From: CALCZU01 sp964396165
GTDB taxonomy: Bacteria; Bdellovibrionota; FAC87; UBA2466
DNA length: 64,000 nt
Direction of reading: 5' to 3'
Assembly: GCA_964396165.1 (NCBI GenBank)
Contig: CAYNEF010000015.1
Coordinates: forward strand, 11,321 to 75,320
Below, piece by piece: positions 18,915 to 27,646 of this stretch. Within the stretch, counting starts at the first letter, position 1. The number at the start of each line of letters is the position of its first letter. The notes under the pieces are model-generated. The model searched no databases and was not told the DNA's origin. It saw only the letters and a program-made list of their open reading frames with translations. The position numbers and the translations under genes are program-made.

Positions 18915-19059
18915 TCAAATACCATGGTTTAGGCTGTTTAGTGATAAGAAGTGCAACTGTGATACCAGCAACTGTATACGTTTTGTTTCGTAGCCACGCG
19001 AATTGAAATCTGTTTTTAGCTTTGTATTTAGAATGAGTTTTGTACGGAAGAGCTTGCAA
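18907..19059 (-). CDS. Putative 50-codon basic micro-protein
   Basis: Short frame from TTG (19057-19059) to TAG (18907-18909). The product is strongly basic (KTHSKYKAKNRFQFAWLRNK) followed by a short hydrophobic segment (TVAGITVALLI) and ends KPWYLSE. Support is that it fills the gap between ribH and the next gene, has no internal stop and ends in an 8-base overlap with the GTG of the gene at 18914, as co-translated genes do. Against it, the start is TTG with only a weak GAGCGG upstream. No homologue is recognised. Confidence 0.4.
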   Translation of the reverse strand: MQALPYKTHSKYKAKNRFQFAWLRNKTYTVAGITVALLITKQPKPWYLSE

Positions 19060-19104
19060 TACCGCTCAAAAGATCTTCACAATTAATTAAAATGCATTTA
19101 AGGC

Positions 19105-19572
19105 TTAAGATATTTTTCTTAAAGTAGAAATCATCTCGAGCGCGGTATCGACAGCGTCTTTTCCCTTATGCCCGTGTTTTCCGCCGAGTCTATCAAAGGC
19201 CTGCTCTTCGTTTTCTGTAGTGAGTACGCCGAAGATGACGGGTATTTGAGAACTGAGCGCGACTTGTTGGCAGCCTTGGCTTACCATCTCGCAGACATAA
19301 TCATAATGAGTTGTTTCGCCTCTGACGACTGCGCCAAGCGTGATAATCGCATCATATTTTTTGGATAGAGCGAGTCTTTGCGCGGTAATAGGAATTTCCA
19401 CAGCCCCTGGAACCCAAACGACGACAGAAGAGGAATCCGACTGCCCTTTTTCTTTTAAGCGGGTCTGTGCCCCTTCTAAAAGGCGAGAAGTAATTTCTTC
19501 GTTGAAGCGGCTAACGACTATCGCAATTTTTACGTTAGGAGGATTGTCGTTTTGCTGATTAATGGTGAACAT
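19105..19572 (-). CDS. ribH: 6,7-dimethyl-8-ribityllumazine synthase
   Basis: Penultimate step of riboflavin synthesis, forming lumazine from the pyrimidine and 3,4-dihydroxy-2-butanone-4-phosphate. 155 aa, usual size. Family motifs present: VSRFNEEIT, VPGAVEIP, LGAVVRGETTHYDYV and FGVLTTENEEQAFDR. It overlaps ribBA by 14 bp and is the last gene of the ribE-ribBA-ribH operon. No ribD is present nearby, so the deaminase/reductase must be elsewhere. Confidence 0.97.
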   Translation of the reverse strand: MFTINQQNDNPPNVKIAIVVSRFNEEITSRLLEGAQTRLKEKGQSDSSSVVVWVPGAVEIPITAQRLALSKKYDAIITLGAVVRGETTHYDYVCEMVSQGCQQVALSSQIPVIFGVLTTENEEQAFDRLGGKHGHKGKDAVDTALEMISTLRKIS

Positions 19573-20779
19573 AAGAGAGTTCCAAAAGGTGTCCGAGTTT
19601 TTCTTTTTTGGTATTTAAATAGTTTTTATTGGCAAGAGTAGGTGTCATTTCAATGGCCACTCTTTCTACAATGGATAAACCATAACCTTCAAGACCGTAA
19701 ATTTTCTTAGGGTTGTTAGTCAGAAGTTTCATGGCTTTTACATTCAGGTGTCTTAAAATCTGCGAGCCTATTCCATAATCTCTTTGATCACCCTTAAAAC
19801 CCAATTTGTGATTGGCCTCAACCGTGTCCATTCCCTGATCTTGCAAATTATAAGCTTTGATTTTGTTTAAAAGACCAATACCGCGTCCTTCTTGTCTCAT
19901 GTAAAGAAGAACTCCGCCCTCTTTTCCAATTTGCTGCAGGGAAGCTTCAAGCTGCCAACCGCAATCACAACGAGCAGATCCGAAAGTGTCTCCTGTCAGA
20001 CATTCCGAATGGGCGCGTACAAGTGTAGGTTTATCAGGAGAAATTTCTCCTTTGATAAGTGCCAGATGTTCTGTGCTGTCGATTTGGCTTTTAAAAACTT
20101 TTAATTCGAAATCTCCCAAATCTCCGATAGGAAGCTTGCAACTTGCTTCTTCCGTAACAAGGTGTTCATGCTGCATGCGGTAGGCAATCAGGTGATTGAT
20201 CGCAACAATTTTAAGTCCATGTTTTTTTGCAAAAGGGACAAGATCATTCATTCGCGACATGGTTCCATCGTCATTCATGATTTCGCAAATAACTGCCGCG
20301 GGATTTAATCCTGCCATCTTTGCAAGATCCACACTGCCCTCTGTCTGGCCGGCTCTGACAAGTACGCCACCCTTTTTTGCTCTGAGTGGGAAAATGTGTC
20401 CTGGCATCACGATATCTTTAGGAGAAGCTTTGGGATTTGCTGCTGCAAGGATAGTCGTTGCTCTATCGCGGGCGGATATCCCTGTTGTCACACCACTGGC
20501 AGCTTCAATAGAGACTGTGAAAGCGGTACCAAACTTGGAGGAATTTTCTTCCACCATCATGGGAATATTTAATCTGTTCAACGCTTCTTCCTGCATCGCA
20601 AGACAAATCAGGCCGCGAGCATGGATCGCCATGAAATTAATCAGTTCAGGAGTTGTCTTTTCGGCTGCAAATACCAAATCCCCTTCGTTTTCACGATCTT
20701 CATCGTCTACGAGGATGATCATCTTTCCCAGCGCGAGATCTTCCAACGCTTCTTCTATAGAGGCAAATTCGTTTTGCAT
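19559..20779 (-). CDS. ribBA: Bifunctional DHBP synthase / GTP cyclohydrolase II
   Basis: Fuses two entry reactions of riboflavin synthesis. Residues about 1-200 are the ribulose-5-phosphate-using RibB domain (DDEDRENEGD near the start, later RAGQTEGSVDLA). Residues about 205-400 are RibA, with the zinc-binding CLTGDTFGSARCDCGWQL and the MRQEGRGIGL and DQRDYGIGSQIL motifs intact, so both halves look functional. 406 aa. Overlaps ribE by 25 bp and ribH by 14 bp, a tightly coupled operon. Confidence 0.97.
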   Translation of the reverse strand: MQNEFASIEEALEDLALGKMIILVDDEDRENEGDLVFAAEKTTPELINFMAIHARGLICLAMQEEALNRLNIPMMVEENSSKFGTAFTVSIEAASGVTTGISARDRATTILAAANPKASPKDIVMPGHIFPLRAKKGGVLVRAGQTEGSVDLAKMAGLNPAAVICEIMNDDGTMSRMNDLVPFAKKHGLKIVAINHLIAYRMQHEHLVTEEASCKLPIGDLGDFELKVFKSQIDSTEHLALIKGEISPDKPTLVRAHSECLTGDTFGSARCDCGWQLEASLQQIGKEGGVLLYMRQEGRGIGLLNKIKAYNLQDQGMDTVEANHKLGFKGDQRDYGIGSQILRHLNVKAMKLLTNNPKKIYGLEGYGLSIVERVAIEMTPTLANKNYLNTKKEKLGHLLELSYVHH

Positions 20780-21402
20780 GTGTTTTCCTTTAAATTTTGT
20801 AAAACATTCTGTACTTCGCGCACAATGATTTTTGTCATCCAGTCAAACTCCAGATTTACAAAATCGCCGACCATCTGGTTTTTTAAATTTGTTCTTTCAA
20901 GAGTATGCGGGATAAGCATGACGGTGAAACTGGGCTTCCCGTCGTGGCCTGTTCCCACTTCATTCACCGTGAGGCTGACGCCGTTGACAGTGACACTTCC
21001 CTTTTTCACAAGAAGGTTTGCATAAGAAGGGTTGATGCCTTCAAAACGCATTTCGGTAAACTCTCCGTGTTGGATCAATGAAGAAACTTTCGCTGTTTGA
21101 TCCACATGCCCGGTTACATAGTGCCCGCCCATGCGATCGCCTTGCAGGAGCGCGCGTTCGATGTTGAGTGTGGCCTGTTCCCGGTAGTTTCTGCCAATAG
21201 TCAGAGCAAGAGTTTCAGGAGAAAGATCACATTCAAACAAATTGGGCTTCGGGTTTAAAACCGTGAGACACACGCCATCGACCGAAATACTTTCTCCTTC
21301 TTTCATGTCAGAGAACTGGGTTCGGATCGTAAATTTGAGTCCAGTTAAAGTGGACTGGATAGAAGTGATACTTCCTGTGTGATCAACTATTCCGGTAAAC
21401 AT
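20755..21402 (-). CDS. ribE: Riboflavin synthase alpha subunit
   Basis: Dismutates two lumazines to riboflavin. 215 aa from the ATG at 21400-21402, chosen because family members begin MFTGIV; a TTG three codons earlier is also open. Two lumazine-binding repeats are visible, each with a SxxVxGVCLTV/SVTVNGVSLTV element. First gene of the rib operon, divergent from the glycosyltransferase at 21529. I looked for an FMN riboswitch in the 126-bp leader and saw none. Confidence 0.95.
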   Translation of the reverse strand: MFTGIVDHTGSITSIQSTLTGLKFTIRTQFSDMKEGESISVDGVCLTVLNPKPNLFECDLSPETLALTIGRNYREQATLNIERALLQGDRMGGHYVTGHVDQTAKVSSLIQHGEFTEMRFEGINPSYANLLVKKGSVTVNGVSLTVNEVGTGHDGKPSFTVMLIPHTLERTNLKNQMVGDFVNLEFDWMTKIIVREVQNVLQNLKENTCKTNLPL

Positions 21403-21528
21403 CGACGGCAAGTTAACAGATTTCGCGTAAAATCCATAACGGGTTTTGATTGAGGCGGCAAGCTACTAAATACCTAGTTATTTCAATTATTTACTGTGCC
21501 TCACTGTAAGGGGTGATATAATTTTTTA

Positions 21529-22773
21529 GTGCGCATCGCCTTTCTCACACCCTCTGTCGGAGAAGCCTTCGGGCAAGAGCAAGTCTTACATGAAACTGTA
21601 CGGCTACTCGAATCTACCGGGCACAGCTGTCATGTGCTTTCCGAAAACCAACTGGGGCCCATTCCTTCCTACGTCCAGGCGAGTCTTTTTCCGGATCTCT
21701 CTTTAGTAAATACCCTAAGCAGCCGGCAATTTGTGAATGATAAACATACTCCCGTGATGAAACGGTTAAACGATTTTGCTCCTGATCTAGTGCACTTTGT
21801 GGATCTCTTTGATTACAGATTATTAAATGACATCACAGAAAAATACCCCAGCGTTTTAACCGCGCACTCGGTAAGCCACACCTGTCCTGCAAGTCACAGG
21901 TTACTTAAGTCAAACAGGTCTTGTGATGCTCAAAGTGGTTGGGGCTGCATGGCTAAGGATTTTTCTGAAGGGTGTTTAAGCCACTTTAAATCTCCTCTGC
22001 ATAAATTGCATGGCATCCAGAATTTTCTGTTAAAAAAAGAAATTGTAAGCCGTCGCATGAAAAAAATTATTGCGATAAGCCATTACATGAAAAGTGTGAT
22101 GGTAAAAGACGGTTATAATCCGGATCAGATTGAAGTGATCTATAACCCTGTGAGAGAGCAAACGGGGCTTAAACCCAAAAATATAATTCCCAATCTGATT
22201 GTTTGTGCCGCAAGACTTGTTCCCTTAAAAGGAGTGGATCATTTCATCCGTGCTTTGACGCATTTAAAAGATACGGATTTTAAAGCCTGGATCTTCGGAG
22301 ATGGCCCAGAAAGAGAACGCTTAGATCTACTGACAAAAAAATTGGGACTGGAAGAAAAAGTAGTCTTTAAGGGAAAAACGCCGAGAGCCGAACTGCAAGA
22401 AAGTATCAGAAACGCTCAACTCCTTGTACAGACAAATCTAGGCCCTGAAGGGTTTGGCCTTTCCGTCGCAGAAAGTATGCTTTTAGGAACGCCCGTAGTT
22501 TCCTACGACATTGCTGCCTTAAACGAACTTGTCGTAAATAATGAAACAGGTTTTTTGTGTACTGTGGGGGATGAAAAAACGCTCGCAATGAAGCTAAAAG
22601 AAATTCTATCCGACGCGCATTTAAGAACGGATCTTTCTGAAAACGGTCTTAAAAGAGCGCGCGAAATTTTCTCATGCCAAAAATTCTTAACGAAAACGGA
22701 AAATGTTTATTTGGAAGCAGTCGGTGCTGCCACTTCGACGGAATCAAAAATCTTATCTAGTTCTTTTGCGTAA
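21529..22773 (+). CDS. Family 4 glycosyltransferase
   Basis: 414-aa GT-B fold retaining glycosyltransferase, probably cytoplasmic face of the inner membrane. The C-terminal GT4 domain shows VCAARLVPLKGVDHFIRA, IFGDGPERE and the E-x7-E donor motif in EGFGLSVAESMLLGTPVV (near residue 306). The N-terminal domain has several Cys (SHTCPAS, SNRSCD, GWGCMA, EGCLS) spaced as in a subgroup of GT4 enzymes. Start is GTG at 21529 with GGGGTG upstream. Acceptor and sugar are unknown. Its 3' end overlaps the convergent gene by 67 bp. Confidence 0.88.
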   Translation: MRIAFLTPSVGEAFGQEQVLHETVRLLESTGHSCHVLSENQLGPIPSYVQASLFPDLSLVNTLSSRQFVNDKHTPVMKRLNDFAPDLVHFVDLFDYRLLNDITEKYPSVLTAHSVSHTCPASHRLLKSNRSCDAQSGWGCMAKDFSEGCLSHFKSPLHKLHGIQNFLLKKEIVSRRMKKIIAISHYMKSVMVKDGYNPDQIEVIYNPVREQTGLKPKNIIPNLIVCAARLVPLKGVDHFIRALTHLKDTDFKAWIFGDGPERERLDLLTKKLGLEEKVVFKGKTPRAELQESIRNAQLLVQTNLGPEGFGLSVAESMLLGTPVVSYDIAALNELVVNNETGFLCTVGDEKTLAMKLKEILSDAHLRTDLSENGLKRAREIFSCQKFLTKTENVYLEAVGAATSTESKILSSSFA

Positions 22774-23264
22774 TCTTCGTATTTTTTAGTACGTGTAGCA
22801 GCAGTCAATAAATACGCAGTGTCCCCTTTTAAAAAGACTACTTGTCTAAAAAGTAGACCGAAATCTCTTTGGTTTGCCATCACTTCAAAAGCAGGTTCTG
22901 CCACTTTGGGAAGCTTCACTTCCTTTACAGAAATTACATCGAACCGCTGGCTTTTTAAAAACTCTACGGTGTGTTTTTGGTAGTCTTTGTATATCCCAGC
23001 AGAAGTTTTTTTCACTTTGCTAGCGTCATCTAAAACAATGCTAAAACGAGAATGGTATTTTTCATCCGACAGCTTTTTTTGCAAATTTACAATCGTTTTT
23101 TGCGCCATCGATTTGTCGACTTCTTCAGCTTGCGGTTTTACAGGCGTTTCTTTCAATTCCCACGTGGTATCGTCATAATCGAAATGGATATTTCGAATCG
23201 GATCGATGTATTGGGCTGAGTAGATGGGAGTAAAAGACAAAAGAAGAAGAGCAAATAGTTTCAT
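22707..23264 (-). CDS. Secreted protein, possibly PsbP/Mog1-like fold
   Basis: 185 aa with a signal peptide (MKLFALLLLSFTPIYS). The pattern of an N-terminal strand (FDYDDTTWEL), central helix, and C-terminal alternation ending in a long helix (KYEDYAKELDKIFDSVEV) resembles periplasmic PsbP/Mog1-like or DUF1795 proteins, many of which end ...I..S. This is a loose structural impression, not a firm family call. Convergent overlap of 67 bp with the GT4 gene is unusually long. Confidence 0.6.
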   Translation of the reverse strand: MKLFALLLLSFTPIYSAQYIDPIRNIHFDYDDTTWELKETPVKPQAEEVDKSMAQKTIVNLQKKLSDEKYHSRFSIVLDDASKVKKTSAGIYKDYQKHTVEFLKSQRFDVISVKEVKLPKVAEPAFEVMANQRDFGLLFRQVVFLKGDTAYLLTAATRTKKYEDYAKELDKIFDSVEVAAPTASK

Positions 23265-23288
23265 ATGCCCTTATAAATAGGGAGAAGC

Positions 23289-23705
23289 TTATGGGATGTC
23301 AATTTGGATTTCTATGTAAGTCTTTGAATCATCCGTGATTTTTACTTTTGCGGTAGCCTTTTTATTGGGGGCGGTAAATACGCCGTCTTTTTCGCCGACG
23401 GTTCCGGTACCGGCCTCAGACGTCAGGGTAAAGGTATAAGGCTCTTTTCCACCAACGCCTGCAAGTGTGATCTGTTTGCCTTGCGAAAGGGTAATTCTAT
23501 TGGAAATAAAAGCAGCTTTAAGCGGATCAATGGATGTGGGGTTTTCACCTGTTTGTGTTGTCTTACTTTGCTTGTCCGTAATCTCTTTTGGAACGCTGCA
23601 GTTCCCTACCCCAGCAACGCACACATCATTACGCCCACAAGAGGCTATAAAAATAAAAGAGAGAAAACTTGTCGCTAATACTAATTTTTTAAATGGACTA
23701 CGCAT
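23289..23705 (-). CDS. Lipoprotein with one Ig-like domain
   Basis: 138 aa from the ATG at 23703-23705, which has GAGG six bases upstream; an earlier ATG lacks one. Signal peptide ends in the lipobox-like IASC, so Cys is the likely lipidated residue. The remaining Cys (CVAGVGNCS) may form a disulphide. Residues about 65-138 look like a bacterial Ig-like/cadherin-like domain (GVGGKEPYTFTL, GVFTAPNKKATAKVKITD). Function unknown; surface or periplasmic. Confidence 0.7.
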   Translation of the reverse strand: MRSPFKKLVLATSFLSFIFIASCGRNDVCVAGVGNCSVPKEITDKQSKTTQTGENPTSIDPLKAAFISNRITLSQGKQITLAGVGGKEPYTFTLTSEAGTGTVGEKDGVFTAPNKKATAKVKITDDSKTYIEIQIDIP

Positions 23706-23856
23706 AAAACACCTCGCCAAGCGTCGGTTAATGCAGGTTGTATACCACTAGAATTAGGCGGCTTGTAAAGAGCATTACCCATACGACTCTCTTTCAAGGT
23801 ATGCTTAAAAAACAAATAATGTCACCGGATGTACAAAAAAAGCACAAAGGGAAAAA

Positions 23857-24402
23857 ATGAATCCTTGGAAAAAAACAGCCTCAGCAGTTGTCTATGATAA
23901 CCGTTGGATAAAAGTCGTAGAAGACAAAGTCATCGGTCCGGACAATAAGCCTGGGATCTATGGGACAGTTCATTTTAAAAATTTTGCGATTGGAGTACTT
24001 GCACTCGATGAAAAATCTAATGTTTGGATAGTCGGCCAATACCGCTATCCCATCGAGCAATACTCCTGGGAAATTCCCGAAGGCGGAGGCCCGTTAAACG
24101 AATCTCCCTTGGAGTCTGCAAAGCGCGAACTGAAAGAAGAAACAGGAATTGTTGCGGCGAATTTTAAAGAAATTTTACGGATGCATGTTTCTAATTCCGT
24201 CTCAGATGAGCTTAGTATCTCTTATCTGGCAACCGGATTGACTATGGGAGTCCCCTGCCCGGATGCCAATGAAGTATTAGAGATAAAAAAACTGCCTTTT
24301 TCAGAATTATTCGAACAAGTGATGAACGGACAGATCACCGATTCGATCACGGTCGCTACCGTATTAAAAACGAAGCATTTAATGGATCAAAAGAAGATTT
24401 GA
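23857..24402 (+). CDS. Nudix hydrolase, ADP-ribose pyrophosphatase-like
   Basis: 181 aa. A complete Nudix box (G-x5-E-x7-REUxEExGU) is present as GGGPLNESPLESAKRELKEETGI at about residues 76-98, with the aromatic GQYRYPIEQYSWEIPEGG run before it that marks the ADP-ribose pyrophosphatase/NudF branch. It should hydrolyse ADP-ribose or a related nucleoside diphosphate in the cytoplasm. Start ATG follows AAAGGG. Convergent with the secreted gene at 24407, four bases apart. Confidence 0.92.
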   Translation: MNPWKKTASAVVYDNRWIKVVEDKVIGPDNKPGIYGTVHFKNFAIGVLALDEKSNVWIVGQYRYPIEQYSWEIPEGGGPLNESPLESAKRELKEETGIVAANFKEILRMHVSNSVSDELSISYLATGLTMGVPCPDANEVLEIKKLPFSELFEQVMNGQITDSITVATVLKTKHLMDQKKI

Positions 24403-24406
24403 AGAG

Positions 24407-25297
24407 TTATTGTACGGGGACTGCTTTACCATCGAATAAAAGCTGTTTACCTGAGTGACTCGAGTTAAATTCGCCGTTTGTTATCCAGTCGGTTGCTTCC
24501 TCTGGCTTGTGAGTGACAATGACAGTGCCTCTGTAAGCTTGAGTCTGCGTGTTGAACCAGATTTGGCGGTTAGGGACTTCAGAGACAGAAAATTTTCCGA
24601 TTTCGTTCATCACTTCTTGCATCTCGGGGCGTTTGGCAATCCATTTCGGATCGACAAAACTTAAGTTGTAACTGACACAGTTTTCCCCACAATCCACTTG
24701 AGAATCTTTGCTAAAGGGAAAAGAAACGTACGTTGTTTTGTACTCTGGATTATTTTGCTTTTGAAACCAGAGTCTGTCGTTCATGAATTTATCGAGCTTT
24801 TGTGTCGCACTATCAGATAACTCAATAAATTGAGCAACTACATAGGGATTGCTGTCGAGTCTTGCATTTACTCCCTTTAACGAATCAAAAGCGTAGGGTC
24901 CTGTAAAATACGTGTCATTGACTGAGAGTGATATATGCCCGACAGGGTTATTATTGCCTTCTTCTGCAGGTGTATAAAGTACCCAAAAACCTTTGCCTCG
25001 CGTAGAATTAAGTAGTTTTTGAAATCCATCTGTTCCTACAATAGAAAATTTGATTTCGCCTTTTTCATATAACGTTGCTTTTAAATTCGGATTGAGAAGA
25101 GGTTTTAACTCTGGCGATTGGGCGTTTAGTGTACTGGGTTTTGCAATCGGGGTTGTACTCACGAATTCTCTCGTAGAAGTCGGTGGAAGCCTGTTTAAGA
25201 GCTTTGCTAGTTTTACCTGACAAGGCTCTAAGGCAAAAGTAGACGTTGCATAGGTAACAACAAGCAATAATAGAAATAAATGTTTACAACGCACGTA
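24407..25297 (-). CDS. Secreted protein, possible permuted papain-like (NlpC/P60- or Lnb-like) enzyme
   Basis: 296 aa from ATG 25295-25297, giving a signal peptide (KHLFLLLLVVTYATSTFA). A TTG 11 codons upstream is also open. The central region has NPVGHISLSVN and, about 80 residues later, CGENCVSYNLSF. A His-containing strand followed by a Cys-initiated helix is the order found in circularly permuted NlpC/P60 and Lnb-type enzymes. That function is inferred from two short motifs only; catalytic activity is unproven. The C-terminus is WITNGEF-type with no known domain. Confidence 0.6.
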   Translation of the reverse strand, partial: YVRCKHLFLLLLVVTYATSTFALEPCQVKLAKLLNRLPPTSTREFVSTTPIAKPSTLNAQSPELKPLLNPNLKATLYEKGEIKFSIVGTDGFQKLLNSTRGKGFWVLYTPAEEGNNNPVGHISLSVNDTYFTGPYAFDSLKGVNARLDSNPYVVAQFIELSDSATQKLDKFMNDRLWFQKQNNPEYKTTYVSFPFSKDSQVDCGENCVSYNLSFVDPKWIAKRPEMQEVMNEIGKFSVSEVPNRQIWFNTQTQAYRGTVIVTHKPEEATDWITNGEFNSSHSGKQLLFDGKAVPVQ

Positions 25298-25487
25298 CAT
25301 CAAAAAAACCGCCAATGATGCGTTTTGCAATAGGAACGCCAGTGAGTGTAGGCCTGATTTATCCAGTGATTTTGTGCGGGGATTGGCGACTTGTTAGACA
25401 GCTGTAAAGTTTAAGCTTGAGTCACCACAATTCCTTCACAATCTTGGACTATAGTAATTGTACTTGAAGCACGTGGGGTATGGTTTG

Positions 25488-26570
25488 ATGAAGAGAATAA
25501 TTAAGAGCGTTTCTGTATTAGCGTTGAGCCTTTTTGTGGGTTGCAATGCTACCACTGAAGATAACTCCCAATCCAAAAAGACAGTTCTAGCTCCTCAGCC
25601 TGTTTTAATTTCAGGTAAAAATATATTCAATTTACAAAACGGTAGCATCGATTGCTTCCATGATCGTGCGGGTGATAGGGAGTTCGATATCGCTTGTCAT
25701 TTGTTTGTAAAGCACGAGGATGGATCAAAAACACTCGCCGATTTTATTTCTACAGATTTACAAGGAGTATGGAGTGCTCCAGAAGCTGATAAAGAAGTAC
25801 AAGTTTCCAATTTAAATTGCTCTGTAGTGCACGGTAATCTGGGTTACCGTTGTCATTTAATTACTTCCAATGTGATATCTGCTGATGATGCTGGAAAATA
25901 CCATTTTGCTTTTCAATTGGTCGAGAAACAAACCAAAACGGAAACAAAGTTAGAAGACGCGATCTTACTAGCGGATAGAAATGATCGCATTCCTCCAGAA
26001 GTAGATACTATTTTGATAGATGAAAGTTTGGATGCTCTAAATCCGGAGGGTTTATCTCTTGTCAGCGGCAATAATGCGATTAATAACCCTTTTGGCGATG
26101 CAAAGTCTGTAGGGCTAATGGCAGCTGTGAAAATCACGCACCAGGCAGTTCCCACACCCGTACTTGCTGTAGATCCTATTTGGTTTGATAATTTGGATGA
26201 AGAAGGAAATGAAAAGATCAGTCTGCAGTGCAAACAAGTTCCCAGCCCTCAAGTAGAAGCAAATGGAGAAGTCCCTTTTGCTATTCGTTGCGAAATTGTG
26301 GCCTCAAATGAATTGAAAAATACGATTCAAGGAAGCGTTTCAAAAATTGAAGGGTACTCTTTTCCAGAAGGCAGCGGATCTAACCGACTCAGTTGTTCAA
26401 CAGATGCGTTAGGTTATCTGTGTTTAGGTACAGTATTAAAAGAAAATCTTGAAGTATTCCAAAACGAAAAACCGTTTGCTCGCGTAGAGCTGAAACTTTC
26501 TCGTTCAAACGAGTTTAGACTTTTCACAAAGACTACTTCTTTGGCATTTTCTCGTAACTCGGTGCAATAA
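25488..26570 (+). CDS. Large lipoprotein of unknown function
   Basis: 360 aa from the ATG at 25488, which gives a short signal peptide ending in the lipobox LFVGC; GGGG lies upstream. The mature protein contains regularly placed Cys pairs (IDCFHD and IACHLF; LNCSVV and YRCHLI; LQCKQV and IRCEIV; LSCSTD and YLCLGT), which look like four small disulphide-bonded beta modules. No known family is recognised. It is followed by a second lipoprotein gene 76 bp downstream. Confidence 0.7.
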   Translation: MKRIIKSVSVLALSLFVGCNATTEDNSQSKKTVLAPQPVLISGKNIFNLQNGSIDCFHDRAGDREFDIACHLFVKHEDGSKTLADFISTDLQGVWSAPEADKEVQVSNLNCSVVHGNLGYRCHLITSNVISADDAGKYHFAFQLVEKQTKTETKLEDAILLADRNDRIPPEVDTILIDESLDALNPEGLSLVSGNNAINNPFGDAKSVGLMAAVKITHQAVPTPVLAVDPIWFDNLDEEGNEKISLQCKQVPSPQVEANGEVPFAIRCEIVASNELKNTIQGSVSKIEGYSFPEGSGSNRLSCSTDALGYLCLGTVLKENLEVFQNEKPFARVELKLSRSNEFRLFTKTTSLAFSRNSVQ

Positions 26571-26590
26571 CTCGTCTATCCTCAACACAC

Positions 26591-26618
26591 TAAATCAATT
26601 TCGACACAGAGCCGATAA
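26591..26618 (+). promoter_or_regulatory. Possible sigma-28 (FliA)-type promoter
   Basis: GCCGATAA (26611-26618) matches the enteric FliA -10 exactly; TAAA (26591-26594) stands 16 bases upstream, one more than the usual 15. It sits 28 bp before the lipoprotein gene at 26647. FlgM in this window implies sigma-28 exists in the cell. The same octamer also occurs inside two genes, so chance is a real alternative. Confidence 0.3.
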
Positions 26619-26646
26619 GACCTTGTAAGCAAACAGGAGTCTTATC

Positions 26647-27579
26647 ATGAATAAAAAGATATCAGTTTTGGTCTGCGTAACGCTTCTCACGTCTTTTGTG
26701 GGTTGTGGTGCACTGGATGATACGAAAGCACTCACCCAGCAAGCAAACGAAGGCGTTGCCCATGGTAACCAGCTACAAGAAGCGATGCTGGAACTCCAGT
26801 TTCAAATGCTCGATTACATGAAAAGTACCGACGCCTTAATGCGCGAAATGAATGCAATGACTCAAGCGATGAAGGCAACTACCGAGCAAATGGCAAAAGA
26901 CACTAACCACAACATGGAACAGAGCAATGAGCTCATGAAAAAGACTTTGGAGTATATGCGCATGCAGGCAGTGGCTACCTCTATGGCAGGAATGGTTGCT
27001 CCCGAAAATACAGAATATTTAAATCCACCTACCAAGATGGAACCTTATGCAGATACATTGGGTAAACAGGCAACTCCGTTTGAATTAACACAGCTTGCTT
27101 ATGTGCTGTATCAGGATTTTTTATTTTCTGATGCTACTAAAGCTCAAAAAACAATTTTCGTTTACGCATTCAGTCTGATTGGCGGATTTGCTCCTAATGA
27201 CAAAATTGATCAGATTATCAATGACCAGGTTTACAGCCATGGACAGTATGAAGAAACAGTTTACTCGTTACTTTATGGACGCTACGAATCTATTCGTGAT
27301 CTTTTATATTTTCCCGTTGCAAGAGATGCAGAAGTTTACAACGCATCTACTTTGCTAGAAGCAGCAACGCAGTATGCGAAATTAAAGTACATCACGACGC
27401 TGCCCTTCTTTAGTTCCATCAAGCTGAAAATTCCGGCGCTCTTTGTCAACAGAGTCATTGATATCAATGAAGTGAAATCGATTGGCGCTGCAGCTAACGC
27501 AAAATTTAAATCCAAGCTTACGTCGCTGGAACTTGCCAAGCCAGAAGTTCAGGCACTCTTACAAACTCTTATATATTGA
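26647..27579 (+). CDS. Met-rich helical lipoprotein
   Basis: 310 aa, start ATG with AGGAG at good spacing. Signal peptide ends in the lipobox SFVGC. Residues about 40-130 form a long helical, coiled-coil-like segment that is very rich in methionine (about 15 Met in roughly 95 residues, for example MREMNAMTQAMKATTEQMAK). The C-terminal 180 residues are globular with no recognised domain. It precedes the Crp-like regulator by 67 bp on the same strand. Function unknown. Confidence 0.72.
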   Translation: MNKKISVLVCVTLLTSFVGCGALDDTKALTQQANEGVAHGNQLQEAMLELQFQMLDYMKSTDALMREMNAMTQAMKATTEQMAKDTNHNMEQSNELMKKTLEYMRMQAVATSMAGMVAPENTEYLNPPTKMEPYADTLGKQATPFELTQLAYVLYQDFLFSDATKAQKTIFVYAFSLIGGFAPNDKIDQIINDQVYSHGQYEETVYSLLYGRYESIRDLLYFPVARDAEVYNASTLLEAATQYAKLKYITTLPFFSSIKLKIPALFVNRVIDINEVKSIGAAANAKFKSKLTSLELAKPEVQALLQTLIY

Positions 27580-27646
27580 TCGCTATTTCACGATTGAGTA
27601 CTTAAGTGAAACGGCGGGTTATGACGAAACGTGTAGTAGGAAATTT

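Noticed and set aside
21412..21528. FMN riboswitch before the rib operon
   Set aside because: No conserved RFN core motifs, and the leader is too short for the usual structure.
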